Numbered from the stretch's first letter, positions 24,474 through 37,630 are shown. The stretch: 64,000 bases of DNA from Nigrospora sphaerica (GCA_018287875.1 JAGVVL010000001.1:2232001-2296000); one strand, 5' to 3'. Translations and numbers: made by a program. Notes: generated by a model not told the origin, from the letters alone.

Positions 24474-25353
24474 TCAAGCTTTTCGTCCAAGAACGTTCTC
24501 AGCAAGGGAGACTAGTGTCCACAGATCAGTTCGGATCATTTCCAAGCTCCAGGAGAAGGGGGGACAGGAAGGCACTCACCATTGGTGCCCGTGTTGTCGG
24601 GCTCGACGTGGGCCGATTTGACCTTGCCGTCCTCGATGAGCAAGGCGTAACGCTTGCCCCGCATGCCACCGAAGATGGCGCTCCCATCGAAGCCGAGGTC
24701 CAAGGCCTGCGTGAAGGCGCCCGTGGGGTCGCCCAGGAAGCGAATCTGCGAAGAAGAAGACGTGTGAGCGTCTGGCGGGCGAAAGGAGAGCGGGCCGAGG
24801 AAGAAAGAAGGGGGTGAAAACTTACACCGGACTCCTTGACGGGGTCAAGTTGTGCGTGCCACGCCTTCATACTGTTTTTAGCCGTCAGCCCATGTCTCTT
24901 TCGAGTTATTTTCTCCTCCCTGCCTTTCCCTCGCGTGTTCAAACACGGCCAAAGGAGAGGGGGGGGGGGAGAAGCTACAGTAGAGGGAGGGGGAACGCAC
25001 ACAAAGGCGTCGTTGACGCTCACGACAAAGACCTTGCCGCCCATGCCGAGGATCTCCTTGGTCTGGGGGTGATTCATGTAGCCGGGCACGTGCTGCTGGC
25101 TGCAGGCGCCCGAGAAGGCGGCGGGCACGCCGATGATGAGGCCACGCGTGTTCTTGAACTCGTCAGCCAGGTTGACCTTGTTGCCGGGCGAGTCCTCGCA
25201 CAGCGCGTCCACGTTGGGGAGCGCATCGCCCGCCGCCACCCGGAACGCCGTCGAGGCGTGGAAGCCCCGCGACGTCGCCGCCGCCGCCGCCGGCCGGGCC
25301 AGGAGGGCGCTGCGCGCCGCCAGCGGGCGGAAGCCGCGGAAGGTGGCCGACAT
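24474..25353 (-). CDS. Peroxiredoxin-5 type thiol peroxidase, probably mitochondrial
   Basis: Four exons (25353-25001, 24871-24826, 24745-24580, 24511-24474) encode 200 residues. The first 40 residues are rich in Arg, Ala and Ser (with R-G-F-H-A-S-T, a typical presequence end), so import into mitochondria is likely. The peroxidatic cysteine is C84 in P-A-A-F-S-G-A-C-S-Q-Q-H-V-P-G-Y, matching the Prx5/AHP1 consensus. Spliced junctions give N-D-A-F-V-M-K-A-W, K-E-S-G-I-R-F-L-G-D-P and N-T-G-T-N-V-S-L-A, all conserved. Only one other cysteine (C52) occurs, so a 1-Cys mechanism or an intermolecular disulfide is possible. Intron 1 is 129 nt, a multiple of three with no stop in frame, so its retention would insert 43 residues. 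The enzyme reduces hydrogen peroxide and alkyl peroxides. Confidence 0.94.
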
Positions 25354-27844
25354 GGTGTGCGTGTTTCTTTGAGGTTGGGCGGTGGGTTTACGTGGGCGTG
25401 CCGTGAGGGGGAACACAAACGGGCCTGGCGCGGTTTCGAAGCGGGAGGGGTCGTAGGAATGCAAAATGAGAACGAAAATGGCTAAGGGATGTATGTGCTG
25501 GGAGGAGCTTGGCCTTATGCGAGAAGCTGCGGACGGTGAGCTTCTGTTGGGGAAGCTCTCCCATTCGCTCGCCCGCGTAATGACGACATGCCGTGCGTTA
25601 TGGAGCGCACTGTCTTTCCGCAGCATTGGGGCCCGGCGAGACACAGTTTGAACAAGTTTTACACTGTATTCGTATCTACGGATCGCCCCGTCCGCGCCCG
25701 CGACGTCGCAGCTACACGAGGTCCTTTGGTTTGGCTTGATCAGACGAGCACTGCTTGCCCCGGACCGATTCGGTCGGTGTACGATGCCACTGGAATAGCC
25801 GAGGGAGAACCGGCCCGGAGCCGACAGCGACCGGGTCGCGCGGCGCTGGCGCCGGCGCTAGAGGTTGCCCGCAAGAGCAGTGCCTCCAGCTGAACATCGT
25901 GGTTTCGAGCTTCCCAGGCTGGTGCCAATGCCTCTCCCAATCGATATAGAGCTACCTCCTTTGCACCTGGTACTCGGGTTATCAGCACAGACCAGCCACG
26001 ATGGCCATTTGGGGGCCACTGGCTAGACGTATGCCCCCCCTGCATCCAGCGCCCAAACTAATGTCGTAACATGACCGGCCAACAACTCCCAGTTCCCAGG
26101 AAACATCATGCGAGCGTTCGTAAACATGGAGTATATACCGGGGGCAGTTTAAAATGTGCTTATCTGCTCCGGTGTTGATACGCACTCAACTCTGTACCAA
26201 GACCGAAGCTTTATCGCCATACTCTTCTACTGCTACCATGGTATCCTGAAGGGCTGCCTAAGCCGGCCTGGCCGTCCCAGCTATGGGACACAGGCCTACC
26301 GCTTTGCCATCAGCCATTTGTGGAGGCGGCTCTAGGACGTGCCGAGGCTTATACTTTGAACCGTAAATCAATCGCCTGTTGGGAAAGCTCGTGTGAGCCG
26401 GGACGGCCTTCCTGCCCGAAATACGCCCGCCCGTTTTCCCGACTTCCTCTCGTTTACGGCTCTCCTTCTTGGCCCAAGGAAGCCCAAGGTGAACCAGCAT
26501 CGATATTCTGTTGCGCAAGGCACTGTGCCTATGTTTCGTCTTCCCCTCGATCTAGTCCATCACTTCTCGAGTGCCCATCTTGGTGCGGGCCACCGGCATC
26601 AGCAAGTTGTACGAATACTGGGGCGAGAAGACTCAGATGGTCAAATTCTCAGTCTGGGCTCCAACTTGGTAGCACCGTACAACAAATATGATCGAAGTAC
26701 CGGCCCCGAACCCCCTGTTTGAATGCCTTGAAGACTTAGATTATGGCAAATATCAAACACAATTATCGGTCGAACCGACCCCTTACCTTCCTTGGAGGAT
26801 ATATTCTGAAACGCTTCAGATATCATTATGCAACGGCGCTCGCCCAAGAACCGGCGCTTCGCGACTGCACGCAAAGACATATCAGAAAAAGCTCTGCAAT
26901 CTTTGTATAAGAGGAAATGCATTTCCCCACTGTTGCTAGACATCAACGAAAAGCTTCACCCATTGATCTCACCGTCGGTGACCATCGGGGTAAAAACATC
27001 CTTCGTGCCTTTTGGCTAGAAACGAATTCGCCCAAAGGCGCCCGTTGTTAGTATTGGTGACTAGGGTCGACCCCCTCCCCAAAACCTTTGGGCTATTTTC
27101 CACCATGGCTCCCTCTAGTCGAGCATCCTATGACCTAGAGCTTCCCCAGGCTTACGACACTGTTTCCCACTTGTCGAGATGCGAAGCAACCCCAGCAAGA
27201 ATCGCGCCTACCTTAAGCATAGTAACTTCATGATGGAGGCCCATTGCCTCGTGGTTTCCTTGCCTGTACGAAAGTTAATAAGCATCACTTGCAAACGCAT
27301 GGAGGAGGTTTGGCTTGAGGATTTATCGTGTCTATGAGAGTATCTTACGAAAAACTTGACACGACCTTTCTGGCCCTACCTGATTTAAGTGCTACCTTTG
27401 CGGAATCTCACTGCGACTTGTATTGGAGGTTCCGTCGTCTCCACGCAGTAGTTTCATTGGCATGTTGAGGCTTGGTCGGAATCAGGATTCGTTTTGCTGG
27501 CCCGCCTGAGGATGTTCATGTTCGTGTTTGCAAGCTGCCGCCGATGATTGCCTTGTGCCTTCCACCAAACGGCCACATTTGATTTTCTGCAGCGAACGTG
27601 TCCGAGTATATGGGTACGTCCGAGGGGGATACGTAAATATTTTCGCCGCAATAGAGCCCGTCTTCCCTCTGACTCCTGCTCACCTCTACCCGTCTTCTAC
27701 TTCCCCATCTTCTACTTCCCCATCTCCCACCTCCCCATCTCCCACCTCCCCATCTTCCACCCCCATATACGATCGTCAATCTGCCATCCGCCGCCTGCCT
27801 ACCAATCATCATCCGCCATCCACTCCAGACCATCGTCAAGAAAA
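25354..27844. other. Intergenic region, no gene seen
   Basis: This gap lies between the divergent starts of the peroxiredoxin and BTB genes. I see no protein-like frame. The right end (27,660-27,844) is pyrimidine-rich and includes a 15-bp tandem repeat in the BTB leader. The central part (26.5-27.4 kb) is more AT-rich than its surroundings, without transposon motifs that I can recognise. Confidence 0.5.
27694..27768 (+). repeat. 15-bp tandem repeat in BTB gene leader
   Basis: About five units of a 15-bp pyrimidine repeat: two copies of TTCTACTTCCCCATC, two of TCCCACCTCCCCATC and a diverged fifth. It ends about 75 bases before the BTB start codon, so it is probably promoter or 5' leader sequence. 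Confidence 0.85.
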
Positions 27845-29100
27845 ATGGCGTCCAAAAAAGCCTCCACCAAGAAGATTCCGATGGAAAACAACAACAGCGA
27901 CTGGCATGCCAACAGCGGCGCGGAGTGAGCATGCATCACGTACCGAATACAACATTCACAAGCTAACGAGGGCCCTTTCGATAGGCTGCTGAAGACGGGC
28001 CTGTTCTCCGATGTCACAGTCAGATGTGGAGACAAGACGTGGAAGCTGCATAAAGCCATTCTTTGTAGCCGCAGCATCTTCTTCCAGAAGGCACTGACCG
28101 GAGACTGGAAGGTAAGACGAGCTCTCTATTTGCCAAACGAGGCAACGCAGAGTTTAGACCAAGAGCACTAAGAGCGCGCGTCTCCACAGGAGGCCAAGCT
28201 CGGCCAGATCACGATTTACGAACAGGACCCAGAGCACGTCGAGTGGATCATCAATTTGATTTACAACGAAGAAGGTCAGTTCGTGACATACCAGCTAGTA
28301 TTAGTACAACATGCTCGAGCTGCTAATGGTATCTACTGCCAGTTCCGCATCAAATTCAGTCTCTGGCTGACGACGACAGAACGGCAGTACCCACGTGCGT
28401 GGCCTTGTTCGCAACCGCCGACTACTTGGGAGTTGACCGGCGGGTCAGTTTGGCCACAGCGCTTCTAAATGGAGCTCTCGGTAGAAGATCGAAGGCCATA
28501 CAGTCCAGCTACGATTATGAGAAAGAAGACTTTGATAAGCCACGGTATGGCAGCCCCGAGTCGATCCAGGCCTGCTTCGAAAACATTGCCGTGTCCTACG
28601 AGAGCCCATCGCCGACATTCCAGCCCCTGCGCGATGCATTCGTCGACTTCTTCCGTCAGACACAATACAGCATCGTTCGCCACTTAAGATACCGGGAAGG
28701 TCTTTTCAAAATTCCCGAGCTCGCAAGAGACGTCCTCTTGAAACTTGTTCCCGGCCAAGACCGGCATCCACATTCTTCCCAGGTTCTCTTCATGCCTCCC
28801 ACCAAGTGTCGTGCCTGTAAACGAGACGTCAAGTCCGGGGCCACTACGCCTTCTTGGTATTCCGACATTTGGATCTCGGAGGGCCCGCGTCAAACTAGCC
28901 CGCGTGTACTCGAGGGTATCTGCGGCGAATGCAAAGAGAAGCTTCAAAAGCCTCGTGGCCAAGGCATTTCACAGGAAGAGATCGTCGGCCCTTTCAGTCC
29001 ATATTGGCTGGATAACGAATCAATCGCTTCACGATACGGCACTTTGGTATTGTCGATATTTGCGCATGGTTTGAGATATGCGCATGCGTTGAGTTGGTAG
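27845..29100 (+). CDS. BTB/POZ domain protein with C-terminal CxxC pairs
   Basis: Four exons (27845-27924, 27985-28111, 28190-28274, 28343-29100) encode 349 residues. After a Lys/Asn-rich start, the BTB fold begins at about residue 28 with L-K-T-G-L-F-S-D-V-T-V and contains W-K-L-H-K-A-I-L-C-S-R-S-I-F-F, the classic H-K-x-x-L/C-S-R-S motif. It continues to about residue 130 (V-A-L-F-A-T-A-D-Y-L-G-V-D). The C-terminal half has two CxxC pairs (C-R-A-C and C-G-E-C, some 40 residues apart), which could bind zinc. Fungal BTB proteins of this size are common but mostly uncharacterised; some are cullin-3 adaptors. The acceptor of intron 3 is ambiguous: one at 28342, with a GCTAAT branch point, is used here; an in-frame AG at 28387 would remove 15 residues. 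Confidence 0.86.
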
Positions 29101-32100
29101 CACATCTGGGGACTGATATCCATGGCTAATCACACTGGAAATGATGACGTTCCACAAGGAGGGTCTGTGAGCAGTCGCGTGTCCATAGGGAAATAGTTTG
29201 CATTTCGTCTAATGACTAGAAAAAGTATAAATAGACGTCCCATCTTCTTTCCCAGTGACTTGTAACCTTGCCGCGGTTACAGTGAAATTCATATAACCCT
29301 TAACTCGTAACTGTAGAGGGTGCTTGGCGTGTGGAAAAAATTTAAATTCGGCACTAAACGAAGGTCTAGGAGGAACTCGTCGAAAAATGCAGTATGAATT
29401 TCGTTGCTTACTTTATATACCTACTTTATTGGTCCTGTCTGAGAGGACTCTGCTAAATGCGTGAGGCTAAGTATCTGCGTTGATTAGGAGGCGGCGACTA
29501 ACTGTAAGATGAGGACGATTCTTGAAAGGGCGAGGGTTTTGATCGGAACGTGACTTTATCCCAGCCGGAAAGGCAACCCATTAGGACAACTGCATTTACG
29601 GCGCAAAAAGAGGGTGCCTTGGATTTATGGTCGTACTGCGGACGGCTCCCACGAAACCCCAAATCTGTCGACTGGAAACCGAGCCAGGAGCTAGATAGAA
29701 GAACAGAGCTGCCCAGACACCAAACACGCGTACCACCCAGAGGCCAAGCACCTGTACCGGGGGGCGCCATTTTCCGGTACTGAGCGGGACGTGACGGCGC
29801 GAACCCTCCCCCCCAAGTTGGAGTTTCCTTTTGCGGCGAGGGCGAAAACGGGATCGAGGCAGGCGCTCGCTCAGCTCGGCCGCGGCTGAATGGGGGAGCG
29901 GCTGTTGGCGTCACACAAGAAAAGGCCGGGCCACTCACCCAAGAGAGGCGAGCACACAAATTGGGGGGGCAGGCAGGCGCTTAATAATGCGGCTCCGGGT
30001 GGACTCGTGTCGATGATGATGGAATGGCCACGCCCAGCCGCGCGTCCTCTCGACAAGTAGGGCGGTCGTGCTTGCACGTTGGGGTACTGATCGACGCTGA
30101 CCGTTTGGAAGGGGGGGGGAGGTTGGGCGTTTGTCGCAGCGTGCCGGAGAGCGATGGGCTGCGTTTTTGGGGGGTTCGTGTCGTGTCGACCAAGTAACCA
30201 CCCCGCATCACAACATCCTGCTCTCATACCACACAGACACACACCCGTCTCCAGAATGAATATGCGGAGAGATTGCGGGGAAGCCGTTCTCAGAGTCCAT
30301 CGACCTGCCACGGCCGAGATGCCCCCGGCTGAGGCGCCGGAGAGTTGCCGAACCTCTCTGAAGTATTCCTGCATCCGGGCCGATTTGGCACATGGGCGCT
30401 GGAGCAGGCGGGCGGCCGTTGGGAGATTCTACCCTGCGACCTGGCTTTTGGTCCGTTGTAGGCCGAGTACGGGCGCGAACAGCCAGCGGCGGAGAAATCG
30501 TGCTTCTCGCAAGACATTCCAGAAGGGAGCTGCACCCTAGAATCCCGGGTAGGCGGCCGAAATGGGGAGGTCGGCACTGGTTGCCTGAGGATGGGCTAGG
30601 AAACTCGGCAACTTATGCATGCATCGTGCCGGCTTCCTTGCGTCAGGTGCGTCCCCAGTCCCTGGCGCACCGAGGTGAAAAAAAACAAACAAACGGATAG
30701 GTGGTTTGCAATAGGTCGACAGATAGGGATCCATCAGGCCCCCCCGTAATAACACAGGCCGCCCGCGGGTGAAAAGAGCCGAGAAAGCATCGGATCGACG
30801 CGGTCGAGTACCATCACATCGTAACGCCACCATTAATGCCCGAGCAGTCACATGCGCTGTGTCGATATGCGAGTGCTGGTCTGTTAGGCATTGTGGCATA
30901 GCGGCCCCGTGAGACCTGACCGATCTACAATGGGCGTGCCTAGTATTTACATGTCGTTAGGGTCCGCGGGCGTGGGGAGGGCGGCCGGGATGCCCCCTTA
31001 TGCGTAGTAGACGCTCGGACTGCTGGCTATCCATGGATGGATGGCCTGTATACCTTTTACGGGATGGATCCATGTTTGACGTCGCCACGGCCCACGAGCT
31101 AATCTTGGTGCACATCAGCGGCCATCCATTATAGGGAGCCACCCACCTTAGTAACCAGGCCGGCGTACAACTTTAATATGTGGTCTGCGACTCAAATTCA
31201 ACGTTCATTCCGCTCTGGCCAGGTATTGCACTTACCTCCGGGCTCTGATGCAATGGATACGAGAGAGCAACGACGACCGAACGGCCGGCGAAGCTGCTAT
31301 CAAATGGGAGAGAAGCAAGCCGAGGCCGCGATGCGTCCTCAAGCGCGCGAATGCGTCGAGTCGAGCCTGGCGGGGCGGGGGGCTGCGAACCCCTCGGCCT
31401 TCGCGCAAGCCTTGGCTGGCTCCTTTCTGCCTTGGCGGGCTTTTTTCTGCATTGGCCCACAAGACGCTACCCACCGTGCTGCTCGCTCTCGCGGACAGAC
31501 GTCTCGCGGAAAGACGTCTCGCGGCTCCGAGATGAATCAGCTGGTGCGCGCTCCAGACGACAAGAGGCGTTAAGCAGCGCCCGCCGCCTTGTTGCCCTTC
31601 TACACACCGCCAACTCCACAACTTGAAACACCTGAAACCGCAGTCCATCGTCGCGTGAGCCAGCCCATGCGAAATCGCCCGCCGCAAGCTTGATCTTGGG
31701 TAGGCGATTGGCAGCAACGCTGGACGGCCTAACCTGGCGGGGCAGCCGGTTGAAACAAGTTCCCTGCAGACATACGTCCACGAACGCCGAGCATGATGCG
31801 CCAGCATCCATGCCAGCCCAGCATCTGCCACTTCTGTCCGCCGTCCCGACTGAATACAAGGCGACCGCTCCGGATGCTTGGCACATGGTTCGATTCCAGA
31901 CGCAATCTTCTTCGGCGCGCACTGAACATTGGACCACCCGCCCACTTGACAAGTGCCCCGTCAGGAGAAGGTAGCCACTTGCCTTGGAAACTAGGCAGAG
32001 GGTGGATTAGCCATCGGCAGTTGCACGATGCGCAGTGCTAGCACCGCAAGGTGGTGGGTTGCAGGACCGTCCAGCCCGTCCAGCCGGGCGTCCAGAGCTG

Positions 32101-35100
32101 GTTCGAGACTTGGAAGTAGACGGTACTTTTTCTACTTCGGGCTCGCCGACGCCTCTGTGGAAAGTTTCCCATCAGTCCTGTGGATGGCGCAGGCCACCCG
32201 TCTCCACTACCAGGGTCGGCGGCCAGGAAAACTATCCATCGTGTGTTGCTTAGGTAAAGCAGAGTTGTTAGTATCCAGGTGTCGCTGGCCCGCGTTTCAC
32301 GAGGGGTGTGACCCCTTGCCCCTTCAAAGTGTGCCTGCACGTAGAATGAGGACGACTCACGATAAGACCGGCAGCCAGTTCATCAACCCGACGACATGCG
32401 CATGGGTGTTGTTCGCCGGGAAAATCCGTCAGTCCGGATTCGTTACGAGCCTCGAGTCTCCCAGATGTGACTAATACAGGGTCGATGCGGATCATGGGAC
32501 AACCAAGCCTCCGCAGCTCAACCGCCAAAAGCCCCCCAAAAAAAAAAAGAAATTTGAACCAATGACATCGGTGCTGCTCATCTGGCGACGCACAAGCCGG
32601 GGTGGGTAGAGACAGAGGAGTTGGTGGGGAGGATGCATGGATGTCGGGGAGCCGGGCAACCGGGGTGAACTCGCTGCGTCACCGGCGAAGGTCGCCGTAG
32701 CTATCGGTGGAAGGACTGATGTGGTGTTTCAAAAGGAAAAGTCCGATGAAGTACCACTCCGAGTCGGAGTGGCCCGTCCGTAAATACGACACCGGCGGCG
32801 GCGACGGGTTTGGACAGGAGCGTCCAGCCCGTCTTTTGCCCCGCGCGTTCTTTCGCGGGCTTATGCCACGTCATAATCGACAACGTTGGGGGATGAAAGC
32901 CATAGCCGTGGTAAAAACAAATTCATGGTAACGTCGGGTCCGGCGAGCGCTTTCGGGCATCCTCATGGGAGTGCCACGGGAGTGCCATGTAAAAGTGACA
33001 GGTAACAGGTGCCAGGTCAAGCTCTACGTTTACCTACTAAGTAAGTAGGGGAGCTATGTACGTTAGCTGGAGCTTGTTTCTTCCTCGCTCGGGTGGCTTG
33101 CATGAAATGCCCCCAGCCGAAAGTCAGGGCCATTGACAGGTCTCCAGGATGCAGTACCGATCTGACTTCGTCCTTGTATCAATGTAGCTGCTTTGTGACC
33201 GCCTGGGACACACAGATGTGGATTATTGACGACGACTGTTTGTGCAGGCTCCGGTGTGCGCCGGGGGGGGGGGGGGGGGGGGGGTGTAGGGGTTTCGTAA
33301 TAAGATTAACCTAACTACCCAAAAGCGTCAGTGCCCCTCCGCGTCGAAAGGCCGAATGATGCACCCTACCCGACGAAACATTGCAGGGGAACCCACGGTC
33401 GATCGGTTTGGAACGTCGTCGGCCAATGCCGAATGCAGGGCTGTCAAAAGTTTCTCGATGGGGCCGATGGCAGCGGAGAGTTGATGGCCGGCTTCTGTTG
33501 GCTCACTGGGCGTGGAGAGGCGAGCGCGCCGTGGGCTCAAGGATTTGTGACCTTGGCTCAGCTGAGCGCAGGAAGCACAGGCTGGACAATGCTGAGGCTC
33601 TCGCCGGCCGCAGTTTGGATCTTCTTCCATGCACACCGCCTCCCGAGTTCTGCTTGTTCGTACTGGCCAGAGATAGGTAGGTTGCTCGCTGCGCCTTGTC
33701 GCCCATTGGCGAAACCACATTTTGTATGTACCTTTCCCACGCTTGGGCCACAGGTTACATGATGAACAGAGGTCAGTACATCCACTGCCTGGCCCTTCGA
33801 ATGAGATCTATCTTTTGTTGTGCCATCCATCAATCCACTGTCCTAGTGCCGGCTAGTCCCAAAAGCCCCTACATAAGGCAATAAGGCAACAGCCGCGTAT
33901 GCTCCAAATGAATACATCTCGACCGGCTGCCTGCTCCGTCGGCCGTGAGGCTATTTCTCGATTGAGAATTTGCCACACCTCTCGCCTGTGTATCGCCGAG
34001 GCTCCTGGGCTCGGCGGCGCCGAGTTGCTACCCATTCATGGGCGGCCGGCAGAGTGGGCCGCAATTGGCGTCTTCGAAGTTCCTGATGGGTCCCGGCGTC
34101 AATCATGGGCCACCAGGCAACAGGGAACCCCACGGCTCAAACGTACGAGTAGCCGGGCCTGTACGGCGAGGGTATCCCAGCATGCCCTAGGGTAGGGTAG
34201 AGACGTGTAAGTGAAGGACGCCATACATCCATCTTTGGTGGGTGCGAGCCCGTGGGAACGGCTCGCAATGGCGAGATTCCAGTCTGCCGGCTCTGGTTAC
34301 ACCTTTCAGCTGGTCACATTCCGGCAAAGCGTTCCTATTCGCGGGCAACATCTTCCTGCCAATCGTGCCAAGAAGGTAGTAGTAGGTACGTCACGGCCTT
34401 GCATCCCCTTCTTAGAATTTCCTGGTTAATTCAGCTCGTCACGCAATGCAGAACGATCTAACGATCGGGGCTATTTTTGCTTAGCGCCGCCTCCGTTCCT
34501 CGAGGAGGAATAACGCTGTGAGGTAGGTAGGCAGAGGTAGAGCCTCTTGACTTCCGGGACGGCTGCCTGGAACGGACAGGCATGAGTCTGGTACTCCACT
34601 GCCGGGGAGTACGCGGGGAGTCGCAGCATCGACATCTTGTGGCCGGCCTTGGATGACAGGACTGGCGGGCTCTCATGACGGCCGCTGGAGAGCCTCCACC
34701 TGTGCTTCCCGGCAGGTGGATTCAACATCCAGGTCGCTCGGGCGAACGTAGATCCATATGCGCCGTTCCTGCACCGGTTGTGTTTGTGCGCCATCAAGGT
34801 GGGGGAGGGACTAGGAAGCACCCCCCAACAGCTCTACCACGCTAGAAGAATCCATATCCTAGACGACCTGAGCTGGGCTACTGAGGCGTTGCTTGGGGTC
34901 CCACGGGGCCCTTGCCAGCTAGGTACTGAGTACCTACCTATGGACCGACGCCTCATAGATGATTCCATCCGCTTGTGGGCGGATGGATGGTGGTGGTCCC
35001 CAACTGCATAGGTAAGTACCGAGTATACTCGCATCGCGCCCGCACCACCTCTGGCGAGGCTATTATCCCCCCGCCATCCAAATGTACACCCTCGGATGCT

Positions 35101-37210
35101 ATGTACGTCTTGCAGCAGGCATGGAGCTTGGCATAGGCGGGTCGCAGATCGCATTCCGTCCCCAAGCCCCATTCCATTGAAACTCGAGCTCTTTGAGGGC
35201 CACCTGGAAGCCGGGTTGCCAAGTTAGTTTTTTTTTTCTTTCTTTTTTTTTTCTTGGGGCACAGCCGAGGTGCCTGCTTGCCTACTGTTACCACCCCATC
35301 CTGCTTGCCTTCACCTGCACGACCTAGACGGGCGAGGAAATCCAGATTGTCCAGGGATGGGCCATGCACCCGCACAATGATGGATGTTGCAAGTACTTGA
35401 GTACCTATCACCGTCTCTGGGAAAGCTCCCACAGCGTGGGGCTAAGCTCTCTGGACCGTATCGACCGGCTAGGTCGTTGAAGCCATCCTAATCCCCGTCC
35501 CATCGCAGCCTCCGTGGACATTCTCGCGGCTCCTGTGGGCAATCGTATGAAACCCGGGGTGGCCTGGACTTTGACACGTCACTGGGGAGGTGGGGTGCCA
35601 TCGTGCTCCAGCTGGGTACGTAGGTGATGGCCCTGGCCTTGGGCTGCGGGTTCACACAAGGGTAGCCAGGGGTGGGATGTACGCAGTCGGATGTCCTCTT
35701 AGCCCTTTCCATACGAGAGGATGGATCTGGGATGGTTGGAGGGACGGGGATCGGATGGACCCACTTATCCTGCATCCCAGCTACTCGACAGAGTTGCGAG
35801 CTGCCTACCCTCATCCATGCCATCCAGTAGGTACGGGCTGTCTGTTGCATGTCGTCGAACCCTGAGCAGCCTCACATCCCACTTCCTGCGGGCGCGCCCC
35901 CTCCTGTCCGCAAGAACGCCGTCGGCCAGGCGAAGCCGGGACTGGGCTGTGTAGGAGGGCAGCGAGGCCCCTGCCAAATGGCCACAGAACCGACCGGGAA
36001 CCTAGCGACAATCCCTATCCCGGCTGAGGTCCATGGGCACCTGGGAGGTCATCGACTGCAGACTTATCTCGCTCCATCCCTTTCCTAGTGGAATCAATGG
36101 AATCATGGACGACAAATGATTGGGGGTCTGGGGATGGCGTGGGTATGTAATGGATGCCTCTAAGAGCCGGCCCAGAGCTCCCTTCCCCTGCTTGGCTGAG
36201 GACGCTGTGAGGCCGCGAACGAGGCCCGGGTACCAATGCCGCCTACAACGCAGGCAACTGTGCCCTCCCCCCCCCTCCGGTCCAGTAAAATGTGTATGTA
36301 GCCTGGGGGCACTTTGCACCTACCTACATTGTGTCAGGCTTGGCTGTGGCGCATCCCCCTTCTGGTAATTTGAATACCGCTTTGCCGGCTCTCTGGCAAG
36401 TGAAGAAGGGATGGAGGGCCTCGGTCCCGTAGCCCTTTACCTGCTTGCCCGCGTGCTGACGCAGTACCCATACCCAGCTGGCCTAAGAGGTAGGTAAGTA
36501 GGGTAGGTTTAGGTACTTACCGGCGTGGGTGAGGAAGGTACTTAGACATGGCAGTCCACGTACCTCCTCCTAATGATTTCCAGTTTTCTACCGGCTGCTT
36601 CTTCTAACACACCTGGCTATGGACCGTTGCCGCAAGTACTTATCACCCATAACACGGGGAGTGCAAAGCGGCCGCGACTTAATGTCGCCAGGTAGAGCAC
36701 GTCCTATGTGTTGCCAGTGTCCCGCCCACTCGGTCGCCCTCTCGCCTCTCCCCCTCCTCCACTTCTCGCCGCAACCCCCGCCCCCCCTCCGCGCCGCGCG
36801 TGCAAACATAGACAATACATGGATAGAGCGAGAGCTCCGGGGTCCATCCATAAAAGGCCAGCAGCCAATGCCGTACCCGGGGGGGGAGCAATAGCTGGTG
36901 CCAGGCGACGTCAGTTCCACCAACGCCTTTATACCAGCTTGCCCCTCCCCAGTTTCCTTTCTCTTCCACTTCTTCATCAACTATCCCTCCATATTCATGA
37001 ACAGCAACACAATTTGCAAGCGCTTCGAGACAGGTTGCGCAACCGCCCAAGAGACGCACTTGCACCCCAGAGCACCTTATCCAAAAAGCATCCCCTACCC
37101 AGACAAGAGCGATCCCGAGTTTATACCATCTCTTTGAATTCTACTCTGGCACTCCATCGTGACGCCGCCGCCGCTCACGCCCGAATTTGAGTTCGAATCG
37201 TACTCGTCAT
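29101..37210. other. Gene-poor block, left part
   Basis: Eight kilobases without a gene that I can support. Frames up to 237 codons exist (for example 31232-31945 on the minus strand) but overlap frames on the other strand and carry no motif. Local features: AT-rich 3' flank of the BTB gene (29.2-29.45 kb); a duplicated 15-bp unit with AGACGTCTCGCGG at 31,495-31,530; a 22-base G run at 33,263-33,284; many GGTAGGTA/GTACTTAC words from 33.0 to 36.6 kb. From about 36,900 to 37,140 the plus strand turns C/T-rich with TTTATACC, resembling a promoter and leader just before the minisatellite. Confidence 0.5.
33263..33284 (+). repeat. Poly-G run of 22 bases
   Basis: Twenty-two consecutive G residues in intergenic DNA. 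Such runs can form quadruplexes and are prone to assembly and length errors, so the exact count is uncertain. Confidence 0.9.
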
Positions 37211-37630
37211 TGCTTGTCGTTGCTCGTCGTCGCTCGCCGTCGCTCGTCGTTGCTCGTCGTCGCTCGTCGTTGCTCGTCGTTGCTCGTCGTTGCTCGTCGT
37301 CGCTCGTCGTTGCTCGTCGTTGCTCGTCGTTGCTCGTCGTTGCTCGTCGTTGCTCGTCGTTGCTCGTCGTTGCTCGTCGTTGCTCGTCGTTGCTCGTCGT
37401 TGCTCGTCGTCGCTCGTCGTTGCTCGTCGTCGCTCGTCGTTGCTCGTCGTCGCTCGTCGTCGCTCGTCGTCGCCCGTCGTCGCTCGTCGTTGCTCGGCGT
37501 CGCTCGTCGTTGCTCGGCGTCGCTCGTCGTTGCTCGTCGTCACTCGTCGTTGCTCGTCGTCACTCGTCGTTGCTCGTCGTCACTCGTCGTCACTCGTCGT
37601 CACCCATCGTCGCCCATCGTCGCCCATCGT
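37211..37630 (+). repeat. 10-bp minisatellite, 42 copies of TGCTCGTCGT
   Basis: Forty-two head-to-tail units of exactly 10 bp fill 420 bases with no indel. The main form is TGCTCGTCGT. Variants change the first base or two (CGCTCGTCGT, CACTCGTCGT) or inner positions (TGCTCGGCGT, CGCCCATCGT). The pure TGCTCGTCGT units are concentrated in the middle (37,321-37,410), with variants at the edges, as expected of an array that expands and contracts internally. Because 10 is not a multiple of 3, each strand frame reads the same 10-residue word every 30 bases, and the plus-strand frames remain open. Confidence 0.97.

Noticed and set aside
31232..31945. 237-codon open frame on the minus strand
   Set aside because: No motif, no splice or promoter context, and open frames on the other strand over the same bases.
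37175..37543. Repeat polypeptide frame on the minus strand
   Set aside because: It is only the minisatellite read in reverse; there is no coding context around it.
37211..37630. CRISPR-like array
   Set aside because: Units are directly adjacent 10-mers without spacers, in a eukaryotic genome; this is a minisatellite.
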